Shown here piece after piece: positions 11,501-19,172 of a DNA stretch of 27,814 nt (its first letter is position 1; each line of letters begins with the position of its first letter). The notes below the pieces were generated by a model. The model saw nothing but the letters and a program-made list of their open reading frames with translations. It was not told the DNA's origin and ran no database searches. This DNA is from Pigoraptor vietnamica (taxonomy: Eukaryota; Opisthokonta; Filasterea): contig CALSCQ010002958.1 of assembly GCA_943704525.1 (NCBI GenBank), forward strand, positions 1 through 27,814, in the 5' to 3' direction. The position numbers and the translations under genes were made by a program.

Positions 11501-11595
11501 AAGAAAATGGCGCGTCGGAGACGAGTGCGCGTGACCCAGCGCCACGCGCGACCGACGGGACGGCCGATCCCCATCTCACTGCCTTCTTGTGCCAT
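8506..11595 (-). CDS. Type II membrane protein: two GT8-like glycosyltransferase domains plus a polysaccharide pyruvyl transferase-like domain, 1029 aa
   Basis: A single uninterrupted frame, ATG at 11595 (an in-frame TTG lies five codons upstream). Residues 28-43 form a hydrophobic anchor after an Arg-rich tail, typical of type II Golgi enzymes, followed by an acidic stem to about residue 145. Residues about 150-385 follow the GT8/glycogenin-like order (AVWAFTLSEFSRVVYVD, then KPLDELFNC). Residues about 458-650 repeat it (NAWSLVQYERVLYVSGD, then a GG-FDDGVMLVSPS segment). The DxD metal motif is altered in both copies (DPF and SGD). Residues about 735-1029 resemble polysaccharide pyruvyl transferases of the ExoV/CsaB type: LPQYGGVADALLTTG at the start, CPDVAFM, FFTAAL, and VVTDDVHALIAAYISGTVVVGI near the end, with the usual RLH replaced by DVH. 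Likely role: Golgi assembly or decoration of a surface glycan; activity of each domain is uncertain. It is intronless, unlike most of its neighbours. Confidence 0.8.
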   Translation of the reverse strand: MAQEGSEMGIGRPVGRAWRWVTRTRLRRAIFFVLPCIFFVWTSRDGLFASNSTQPKQAESAPIEEALPKAVEDDSGQTDKEAIVRRVRPVLRPDDAGEGDEDAQLREDADDNAIADFFAAEVRKGKADVRARSPGEDVPAAPAIPAVGSGMIETQTYVTHAFFEDEANYEAIEVVAHRLRRNFKSLRPVITLAFESISDVARRRLEKAGTCVVVVDQLLSNLAGKGACVDDRERRRISAVWAFTLSEFSRVVYVDPFVAVMKPLDELFNCTVSEVPCAPHASVPGDTFDAHVMSIRPSALVARRLFSSLAKLVAASECSLEGVLNAFFPSWVRERTARLPALFFPANVWARNDDYAVRFLKTAAAIGYAPVHDNAGYKYGSNSRTLSKELATFKEKVPWYRMPPWMARCVHPGALSSTRLTVSGLFLGAKPGAGEEEELPLSTSTWLDTVAFRAVDLANVAYATYVTPTTNIQRLIALRASLTSAMPGIPFVALVLRQTDAVVIDVLQFAGFKVVKVSEIIPSAQSPVCATGKKADWSLLNAWSLVQYERVLYVSGDMLVVGNTSTVWNALGEPVAAANSADIPGGFDDGVMLVSPSQAVFTAMVTRAKAGVPTLYRCTAAEFLNVYFGKWSRYSIANRLPFSFNVPLSALHSSRAKWLCGRQPRMVRLGSTPSPKTGFCGQTVGHVVSSALATHAAAVRDRIAAVRDRQIRAAKDRIADVLTRHFAKKAVARALVNLPQYGGVADALLTTGVGSALTLADARWAFTCPDMDGGRTPCDPRTVDAGSDGEAVLVSLGFETGHASATLADIVENVQGVGELVVFAQPDDLDRLSHARRKALSMALNKRGLRISIYVPTNAAARSCGAQYLQADCRVCPDVAFMAPPSAARMHAAKHSDRVVFFTAALNDPDELRHVRRLANESGLTIDVIDWEHMGTLEHGGSGDVGAYYRARVRELGTVFAQAAAVVTDDVHALIAAYISGTVVVGIRNGATAAFLDAYGGEASDHSDGVFTALSPAEALEVATHLDWL

Positions 11596-12426
11596 TAAAC
11601 GCAGCCTCAAACTTCAAAACGGGGCTTGCGTTTTTGACTGGGCTCCAGCAATTCCCTCGAGGACACGCACGTGACCCCACGTGATTCAAATAATTGAGCG
11701 AGATTTCGGTAACGACAATCTGTTACAAAATCATGTGATACGCTATTTTTGGAAAAGTGTGCAGTGCTCTCCGATTGGCTGAGGGCTTGCAAAGTGGAAA
11801 GTGGAAAGAGCACTGGCTCGTCGTGATAGTCGCACGCCTGTCGAGAATTCCATACAGAATTGATAGAATTCACATGGATCACGTTCTTATCATGAGGATT
11901 CTGTCCACGAATTGGGAGTGCCGCTGATCACGTGTTGTGCTTCTTCTCCAAATTACTCCAACATGTGTCATAGAAATTGGTAAGTAAAATCCACTGTCTA
12001 TAGAAATCCAATACATTTATCATGTCATGAAAATATGACTTGGGATTCGACGTTTCGGCGTGCAATCAAACCGAGTGGCTGTGTGTGGGTGATGTCAGTC
12101 TTGGGGGTGCGTGCGTGCGTGCGTGTGTGTGTGTGTGTGTGTGCCTAGCGTGTTGTGCGGGCGTGCGCAGTGCACGTTCCGGACATGCCTTTCGCTGTCA
12201 TTCCGACGGCTCACGCTGCCGTTTCTCGAACCTCTGCGTGCACGTGCGGAATAATCCAGTCGAGAGGCCTTCGCTTTCGAAGCCACAACAACACACACAA
12301 AAGCGTCTGATCTCTCGACGACCTTCAAGCAAAGAGTCGCAATCAACAACGTGCTTGCACACAACTTCTAAGAGCCACACAACAACTCTCCGGTCCAAAG
12401 TATTGTGCCAGTTGGCCTCAGCGAAA
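11596..12426. promoter_or_regulatory. Divergent intergenic region upstream of the glycosyltransferase fusion and PEPCK genes
   Basis: An AT-richer stretch with one ATTGG (inverted CCAAT) motif near 11774-11778, several near-GAATTC motifs around 11850-11875, and a short TG repeat (about 12117-12143). It should carry both promoters, but no TATATAAGGG box is present. The long open frame over 12040-12603 is a reading through 5' untranslated sequence and PEPCK exon 1 in another frame. Confidence 0.5.
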
Positions 12427-15400
12427 ATGGTGCAGACGGCCGTCGCGAACGGCCAGCAGTCGAACAAGGTCGTCAACAAGTCCATCACGAAATCGCTCAG
12501 CGCATACCGCAACGAAAATGCGTCGAGCGATCACCTCGACTACGAGGCCGGTGAGTGCGCATCCGCCAACCTTGTGCTGTCAATTGTGTTGCGTCGTGTC
12601 TGATTTGCGCCGAATGCCTTCAAGTGCATTCGCTGAAACACGTTGCGGAGCGTGTACCGTTGCGAGTCCCCACTGTTTGTTTATGTGCCCTCGCTGTGAG
12701 GCCCACACAGACATTTGCCACAACCTCGAGGACCACGGTCTGCGCGCTCACAGCATCGTGCACAACGGCTCGCCCGCTTTTCTGTATGAGGAGGCCCTCC
12801 GCAACGAGAAGGTAAAACAGCGCGCACAATAGTGTTTCTATTCACCAGCTTACATCGTGCCGTTTGGCCGTTCACTTTCACTCAAAAACAAATTATTCGT
12901 GCGCTGTGCTATTGGACGCTTTGCCAACGGCAACATGTAACACCCACTGCTGCCTCTCACAGCGCGCACAATAGTGTTTCTATTCACCAGCTTACATCGT
13001 GCCGTTTGGCCGTTCACTTTCACTCAAAAACAAATTATTCGTGCGCTGTGCTATTGGACGCTTTGCCAACGGCAACATGTAACACCCACTGCTGCCTCTC
13101 TCTCGTCTAGGGCACGAACATCACTGCGTCGGGTGCGCTCGCCACGCGTTCGGGCGCCAAGACGGGCCGCAGTCCTGCCGACAAGCGCATCGCCGTCGAG
13201 CCCTCGAGCGAGAACGACGTCTGGTGGGGACCCGTCAACATCAAGCTCGACCCGGTGAGTGTTCATTCGCGTCTGTTGCGGGCGTGTGTGCTTGCGGCGG
13301 TCTGCGTTTCATTGCATGCTTGTCACTGGAGGTAAAGACAGCGACTGTCCGCGGACTCACTCGCTGTCGTCCCATGCGCCACAGGCGTCGTTCATGATAA
13401 ACCGCGAGCGCGCCGTGGATTTCCTCAACACGCGCGAGCGGCTGTACGTGTTCGACGGGTACGCCGGGTGGGATCCCCGCTACCGCATCAAGATTCGCGT
13501 CGTGTGTGCGCGCGCCTACCACGCCCTCTTCATGCACAACATGCTCATCCGACCCACGGAGGAGGAGCTCAAGTGGGTGGCCTGTCTGGACGTCGGTCAA
13601 AATAGACTGTGCACGGCTTGAGCTTTAGCGGGAGGGGAGGTGTGTGTGCGGGTGTCATTGCTCACACGCGTCGCGGCGCAGGCACTTTGGCGAGCCCGAC
13701 TACACGATTTACAATGCGGGCGAATTCCCCGCCAACCGGTGAGAGCACGCAACACACACCCACACACACACAACACGCGCACACAGCTGCAACACTACAG
13801 CTTGAAATACCCGCCCACACATGTGTAGCTCACGCCATCGCGCACCCATGCGAGCGCAGGTACACGAAGGGCATGACGAGCGCGACGAGCGTTGCGCTTG
13901 ACTTTGGCCGCCGGGAGATGGTGATCTTGGGCACGCAGTACGCCGGCGAGATGAAGAAGGGCGTCTTCACCATCATGCACTACCTCATGCCCAAGGCCGG
14001 CGTCCTCTCGCTCCACTCGAGCGCCAACGAGGTGCGTCCAAATGTGATCGTGTGCGTGCCCCTGATGTCCCTTGTCGTCTCTGCGTCTTGTTTTGTCACG
14101 CTCTTGTATGCCTGCGGTCTTGTGCTGTCCGTACGCTCACGCCTCGTTGTTTCCGCTACGCAGGGTCCCAAGGGCGACGTGACGCTCTTCTTCGGCCTCA
14201 GCGGCACGGGCAAGACAACGCTTTCTGCCGATCCGAAGCGCTCGCTGATTGGCGATGACGAGCACTGCTGGTCGGACGACGGCGTCTTCAACATTGAGGG
14301 CGGCTGCTACGCCAAGGCCATTGACCTCTCGAAGGGTGAGTGTGCGTGTGCCTCCTGTATGCAAGCATTTACAGTTTGACTCCTTTGTATGTGCGAGTGT
14401 GCGTGTGTGTGTGTGTGTGTGTGTGGGTCGCGGGTCTCAATACGTGGAGGACGCTGTGACTCATCGCCACGTCTTCCGCTTGCGCGAGCAGAGAAGGAGC
14501 CCGAGATTTACAACGCCATTCGCTTTGGCACTGTCGTCGAGAACGTCGTGTACGACGACTACACGCGCGAGATTGACTTCAGCGACATTTCCGTCACGGA
14601 GAACACGCGCGCGGCGTACCCCATCGAGTATATCCCCAACGCAAAGGTTCGTTCCACGCACAGCACAGCCCACCGACAGACGCAGCTGTTGTTTGTCCCT
14701 GTCACTCTCTCACACGCAGTGAATGAACAACTGTTTATTATCCAAGCTGACCCAGTATCCCCTTTGCTCGTTCTCTTTCAGATTCCGTGCATGGGTGGAC
14801 ACCCGTCGAACATTGTCCTCCTCACGTGCGACGCTTTCGGCGTCCTTCCGCCCGTCGCCAAGCTCAATGCGGAGCAGACGATGTACCACTTCATCAGTGA
14901 GTTTGTGCCTGCTTTTGAATTCTCGTCCGAGTAGTCTTCGCTTGATGCAATGCGGGACCCCTTCGCCTCCTAACCGAACCCCCTTTCTCCTCGTTACGCA
15001 GGCGGTTACACGGCCAAGGTGGCCGGCACGGAAGAGGGCGTGACGGAGCCGACGGCGACGTTCTCTGCGTGCTTTGGGCAGCCGTTCCTCGTGTGGCACC
15101 CGACAAAGTACGCCACGATGCTCGCGGAGAAGATGCGCAAGCACGGCGTCAACTGCTGGCTCATCAACACGGTGCGTGGGGCGTGCGTGTGGGAGTATCT
15201 CTTGTGCGCTTTGTTCGTTTTGCTTAGCCCTATGAGTGCCTATCCCTGTGTGTGCGAGTGCTGCGTGTAGGTGTACTGTTGCTTGTGTGCTGGCCCTTGC
15301 TGGGCTAGTCGTGTGAGTGCGCACTCTACGTTGTGCACGACCGCTGACATTTTGTGTGTCGATTCAACCGCAGGGCTGGAGCGGTGGCAAGTACGGTGTT

Positions 15401-15685
15401 GGCAGCCGCATCAAGCTCGCCTACTCGCGCGCCATTATCGACGCCATCCACAGCGGCGAGCTTGCAAAGGCCACCTTCACCAACTACGACGTCTTCAACC
15501 TCCAAATCCCGACGTCGTGCCCCGGCGTTCCCTCGGAGATTCTCAACCCCGCGAACACGTGGGCGAACAAGGCCGAGTTCAAGGCCACGCAGGACAAGCT
15601 CGCGACGCTGTTCAGCGACAACTTTGGAAAGTACGCCGACAAGGCGTCGCCCGAGGTCATCGCCGCGGGACCCAAGCGGCCGTGA
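12427..15685 (+). CDS. ATP-dependent phosphoenolpyruvate carboxykinase, 569 aa, 11 exons
   Basis: Exons: 12427-12550, 12711-12811, 13111-13254, 13385-13572, 13682-13738, 13860-14031, 14164-14335, 14492-14646, 14782-14896, 15002-15171 and 15374-15685; all introns are GT-AG and all junctions keep frame. The enzyme converts oxaloacetate and ATP to phosphoenolpyruvate and CO2, in gluconeogenesis or anaplerotic CO2 fixation. Family landmarks appear in order: [30 protein letters not shown], the P-loop [11 protein letters not shown] at residues 273-283, the metal-site stretch [18 protein letters not shown] (292-309), [34 protein letters not shown] and [15 protein letters not shown]. These identify the ATP-type (plant, yeast, bacterial, trypanosomatid) rather than the GTP-type. 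The length is normal. The C-terminus (AAGPKRP) has no peroxisomal/glycosomal SKL-like signal and the N-terminus has no obvious organelle target, so a cytosolic site is inferred. Confidence 0.97.
12818..13100. repeat. Perfect 142-bp tandem duplication in PEPCK intron 2
   Basis: Copy 1 is 12818-12959 and copy 2 is 12960-13100. The two are identical base for base as far as I can read, which implies a recent event. The unit includes a pyrimidine-rich end, so copy 1 brings a decoy CTCTCACAG acceptor at its junction with copy 2; the used acceptor (CGTCTAG, 13110) lies just after copy 2. Confidence 0.97.
14399..14426. repeat. TG microsatellite in PEPCK intron 7
   Basis: A short (GT)n run on the transcribed strand in the intron 14336-14491. 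Confidence 0.85.
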
Positions 15686-15934
15686 GCGTGGACGTGCTGT
15701 GCTGCAGAACGCCGTGAACAAGGGGCGTTGCGGTGTCGCAGGGCGTTCTGAGGGGAGCGCGGGAATTGGTGCTTTTTCGAGTGCGTTTGCGTGTTGGTTG
15801 CAATTCTGCGTGCGTGCGTGCGTGCGCGTGCGAGGCAAGGGGGAAGTGAAAGGACGGACGATGAAATGGAACGATTTCTCCCCCCCCTTTTTTTTAATAC
15901 CAACATGATTGTGACTAGCCGTGACAGACGCCCA

Positions 15935-16423
15935 TTACATGACGGGCTTTGACTTTTCGAAGCCGCCCCTGCGCTTGTCCTCTTCCTTGCTCATGTCTGG
16001 ACCGTACTCCTCGCTCTCTCTGCGTTACAGCGGCGTGAGATGAGCACCTGCAAAACAAACGATGCCGTCCTCCACACACACGTCCTCCACACACAGTAAC
16101 TGTTACGGCACCTGCGAATGTCCGCGTGCGCCTGGTTCATCTGGTCGGTAATCTTCGTCGTCGTCCCCTGCACGCGCGCCTTTTGCGCCGCGTTGACGTC
16201 ATTCACTTGCTGGTTGCCCTGGTCTGCGAACGCGGTGTCAATGCAAGCACAGCTCAGCACAGTTCGTCATCAGCCTGCCTTCGCATCCAGTGGGCCTGGG
16301 TTCGAATCCGCAAGGCATCACCTCATCGCCGCACTCACCGAACGGGAACTCCCCTTTATGCTGGCCCTCCGCCGCCTCCGTCGTGCGGGTTGTGTTCTTC
16401 GTCTCGGAAGTGCGCGAGTCCAT
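15935..16423 (-). CDS. Small hydrophilic protein of unknown function, 91 aa, 3 exons
   Basis: Exons on the minus strand: 16423..16339, 16223..16112 and 16013..15935, with donors GTGAGT and GTGCCG and frame kept throughout. The protein begins MDSRTSETKNTTRTTEAAEG, has a Gln/Asn/Thr-rich centre (QGNQQVNDVNAAQKARVQG, then TTTKITDQMNQAHADIR) and a charged tail (SKEEDKRRGGFEKSKPVM). It contains no hydrophobic core, signal peptide or Cys pair, so it is probably disordered or a single amphipathic helix. Composition recalls stress-related hydrophilins, and another such small gene lies at 22233-22585, but no family is recognised. The last acceptor (GAGAG before 16013) is the least certain boundary, because several AG dinucleotides are adjacent. 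Its stop codon is 250 bp from that of PEPCK, convergent. Confidence 0.62.
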
Positions 16424-16913
16424 TTTGTGTCACTCTCAAAGCAGTTCGGCCGCAGTCGCTCTGGTTGTAGCGATCTGTCGTCTCAGTCTCTATGTCTTGT
16501 ACACACACAGTACGATCAGCGTAACTGTGCGTTATTAAGACATGCACTTGCTCACAGGGACTTGGTGAGACAAAGGAAGCCTGTTTTGTTAATTGGCACG
16601 CAAGACATGCACGCAGCCACCTGGACAAGGGTAACAGCGGCAACATGGCTGACGTCATCAAAGCCACGCGATCATCCTCAGCAAAAAAAGGGGACGAAAA
16701 GTCGCGACCCTCTCGTATGGCTAGGCCTTCAATAACATATGTAGCCCAACAATTCTGTTCACATTCGCAAAGATTCACTGCGGCAAGCACCTCGCGTGCG
16801 CCATCAGATGTTGCGCCGGCATACACACACACACACACACAGACGCAGGTTGGAACGGCGCCGTCCAGCCCAACTCTCAACAAGCACCATGCCCATGCAT
16901 CCGCACGGGACTG
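16424..16913. other. Intergenic region upstream of the 91-aa gene
   Basis: Contains the presumed promoter of the small hydrophilic protein and the 3' region of the LRR gene, both minus strand. A short CA repeat lies at about 16830-16842. No open frame here has coding character and no TATA box of the local type is present. Confidence 0.45.
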
Positions 16914-18758
16914 CTACCATATCTCTATGAGCTTGCGGACGGTCGACAGGGGCGACCTGTCAGCGATGCCGCGGCATCCACGCACGTCCAGCACGCACAC
17001 GCGACCCAAAGCAGAGACGTCCTTCACCAAGACGCAGTTCGCCAGCGACAGTGTGTGCACTCCGCCGAGCGCCGAGACATCCGACACCTTGCGGCAGTTG
17101 TTGAGGTTCAGCGAATGGACGGAGCCCAGCGCAGACACGTCCGCGACCTTCTCGCACCCCGCAAGGCTCAGCGTGTGGACGCGTCCAAGCGCCGACACGT
17201 TCGCCACCATGGGACACGACGTGAGTGTGAGCGCGTGGACGTTGGCGAGGGATGAGACATCGCACACGCCCCTACAGCCTTCGAGTGTCAGCGAGTGCAC
17301 GCCAGCCAGCGACCTCACGTCGGCGATCTTGTGACACCGGCGCAGCGTGACGTTGCGGACGTGCGCAAAGGGAGTCGCGTCCGTGAGAAAGTGGCTCCGG
17401 AAATCGACGACTTGGGCCATCGGCAGAGATATCTTCTTTTTGACGCCGTGCGCCGTCGTCGTGAGCGTGTGCACGCGCGGCAGCACGAGTCGCTCGATGG
17501 TGTCGGGAAGCAGGCTGGCCTGCAGCGCGTGGACGCCGCCGAGCAGGGACATGTCGAAATCCGGCGGCACACTGTGCAACGTCAGCGTGTGGACGGACCC
17601 CAACGTCTCAAAACCGCACTTCACGCGCTCCCCGAGTATGAGCGTGTGCACGCCGCCCAGCTCCGACACGTCCTGCACGTCGCTGCCAGAGAGGTTCAGC
17701 GTGTGCACGCTGCCGAGACCTCGCACGGACGAGATGCGCGAGTCTGAGAGATTGAGCGAGTGCACAGCGCCGAGCGCGCTGATGCCGACGACTTTGTCCA
17801 CGCGGCTGAGGCTCAACGTGTGGGCGTTTGAGAGGGGAGAGACGTCGAGACTGTCGCCCACCCGCCACAGATCGACAGTGTGCGCGCGTGAGAGGGGAGA
17901 GACGTCCTTAATCGCGCGGCACTGGCGAAGAATGGCGGTGTGGACAGAAGGGGTGATCGCGGCGAGGTCGTGCAGAAATTTCGAGTACGAGAGATCGAGC
18001 GCGTACACGCGGCCCAACTCCGGCGGGACGGCGCGCAAGGGGGAGTGGTGGAGGGTGACAGTGCGGAGACGCGTGAACGTGTCGCTGTCAACAATGCGCT
18101 CGAGCAGAGACGGCGGGTCTTGGGGCGCGGAGGGGTCGAAGGTGACCGACACGGCGCGAAGGGACGCAAGAGATGCGGCGGCAGACGGGCTCACATCGCA
18201 CCTGCACCTATCGATTGTCAACGAGCGCACGTTGCGAAGAGCGCCCAGACCGCACGTGACTGCGCAGTCCTCGAGGGACAGCACGCGCACGGAGGCCAAG
18301 CACTCGATTGCCCTTGCTCCGAGTTCGCTTCGTCGCACAATAACCTCTGTTGCAGAAGTCAGCGCGGCAAACGACTGAAATCCCCTGGGAAGGAGCACGC
18401 TCGCGACGCCGAGCAGCGCATCATCGTCACATCGCACGCCCTCACACGCGGTGATGTCCGCCGTGTGCACGCCGCGAAAGGCGCCCAAATCAGACAGGCC
18501 GCGCCAGCCGATTAAAACGATTCGGTCGACGGGGATGTACTCGCCCACCTCGTCTCTGAACGACGCGTCCTCGACGTACTTGCGGTTGTAGCGCGGCCAG
18601 AAGTGGTAGAGGCGCTTGTGCTGGAGGTGGCGCAGCAGAGTGCCGGTGGTGTGGGCGAGCGCCGAGACGTCCCTGTTGGCGAGATGGGGAACGATGTGCT
18701 CCACGACCACTTCGGGCGGAAGAGCGCCGAGGCCCGCGGGGACAGTGGAAGAAGACAT
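16914..18758 (-). CDS. F-box-like leucine-rich-repeat protein, 614 aa, intronless
   Basis: One open frame from ATG at 18758. Residues about 10-55 (LGALPPEVVVEHIVPHLANRDVSALAHTTGTLL...) resemble a divergent F-box, which would link the protein to an SCF ubiquitin ligase. From about residue 85 to the end the protein is built of leucine-rich repeats of about 23 residues. The C-terminal repeats are very regular, with consensus VHTLSLxxCxxVxDVSALGx; those before residue 300 are diverged. The repeat period of about 69 nt is visible in the DNA between 16940 and 17330, where neighbouring copies share long identical words, so the array probably grows and shrinks by unequal exchange. There is no signal peptide or transmembrane segment, so an intracellular protein-binding role is inferred. 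The last repeat (DRSPLSTVRKLIEIW) seems to be a natural cap. High third-position GC creates long antisense frames over this gene, which are not genes. Confidence 0.88.
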   Translation of the reverse strand: MSSSTVPAGLGALPPEVVVEHIVPHLANRDVSALAHTTGTLLRHLQHKRLYHFWPRYNRKYVEDASFRDEVGEYIPVDRIVLIGWRGLSDLGAFRGVHTADITACEGVRCDDDALLGVASVLLPRGFQSFAALTSATEVIVRRSELGARAIECLASVRVLSLEDCAVTCGLGALRNVRSLTIDRCRCDVSPSAAASLASLRAVSVTFDPSAPQDPPSLLERIVDSDTFTRLRTVTLHHSPLRAVPPELGRVYALDLSYSKFLHDLAAITPSVHTAILRQCRAIKDVSPLSRAHTVDLWRVGDSLDVSPLSNAHTLSLSRVDKVVGISALGAVHSLNLSDSRISSVRGLGSVHTLNLSGSDVQDVSELGGVHTLILGERVKCGFETLGSVHTLTLHSVPPDFDMSLLGGVHALQASLLPDTIERLVLPRVHTLTTTAHGVKKKISLPMAQVVDFRSHFLTDATPFAHVRNVTLRRCHKIADVRSLAGVHSLTLEGCRGVCDVSSLANVHALTLTSCPMVANVSALGRVHTLSLAGCEKVADVSALGSVHSLNLNNCRKVSDVSALGGVHTLSLANCVLVKDVSALGRVCVLDVRGCRGIADRSPLSTVRKLIEIW

Positions 18759-19172
18759 GCTGAGGACACGCGCGCGAGGCGGAATCAGTATGCGATGAAG
18801 AGAGGGAATCTGAAAAGCGTGCGATGAAGAAAGCTGGAGTGCACGTTCGGTCCCTAGGCGATTCAGTGCTCCGAGTTCGGTGTCACTTTATCACACCCAC
18901 TGGCCCATATACACACACACCCCAACACACATACACGCACTCTCGCTCTTTTTTTGCATGTATTGCCTCCCGCCGTGGAGCTTCCAGCCACGGACATACC
19001 GCCGGCTCAATCACAAGGGCTGCAGTTGCGTGAGCTCCCGGCTTTTGCCACTCATTATACGACGCTGCGGAGCGTGGGGCTTGTACTGCTCTAGCCGGCG
19101 GGAAGTCTGGTTTAGGACGCAGCTGTCGAAACATACCACTCTGTGGCGGCCCAATACAGGCCTGCCTCAATT
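18759..19172. other. Intergenic region upstream of the LRR gene
   Basis: Holds the presumed LRR promoter (minus strand) and a short CA-rich stretch (about 18908-18935). No TATATAAGGG box is seen. Between 18960 and 19130 there are several GCCGG words and no coding signal. Confidence 0.45.

Noticed and set aside
8506-11595. Bacterial contamination as the source of the intronless gene
   Set aside because: It sits between intron-containing genes in one continuous sequence with similar base composition and has a Golgi-type type II anchor; capture or retrocopying remains possible but not contamination.
17347-18378. 343-codon plus-strand frame
   Set aside because: It is antisense to the LRR gene; the LRR consensus on the other strand explains it fully.
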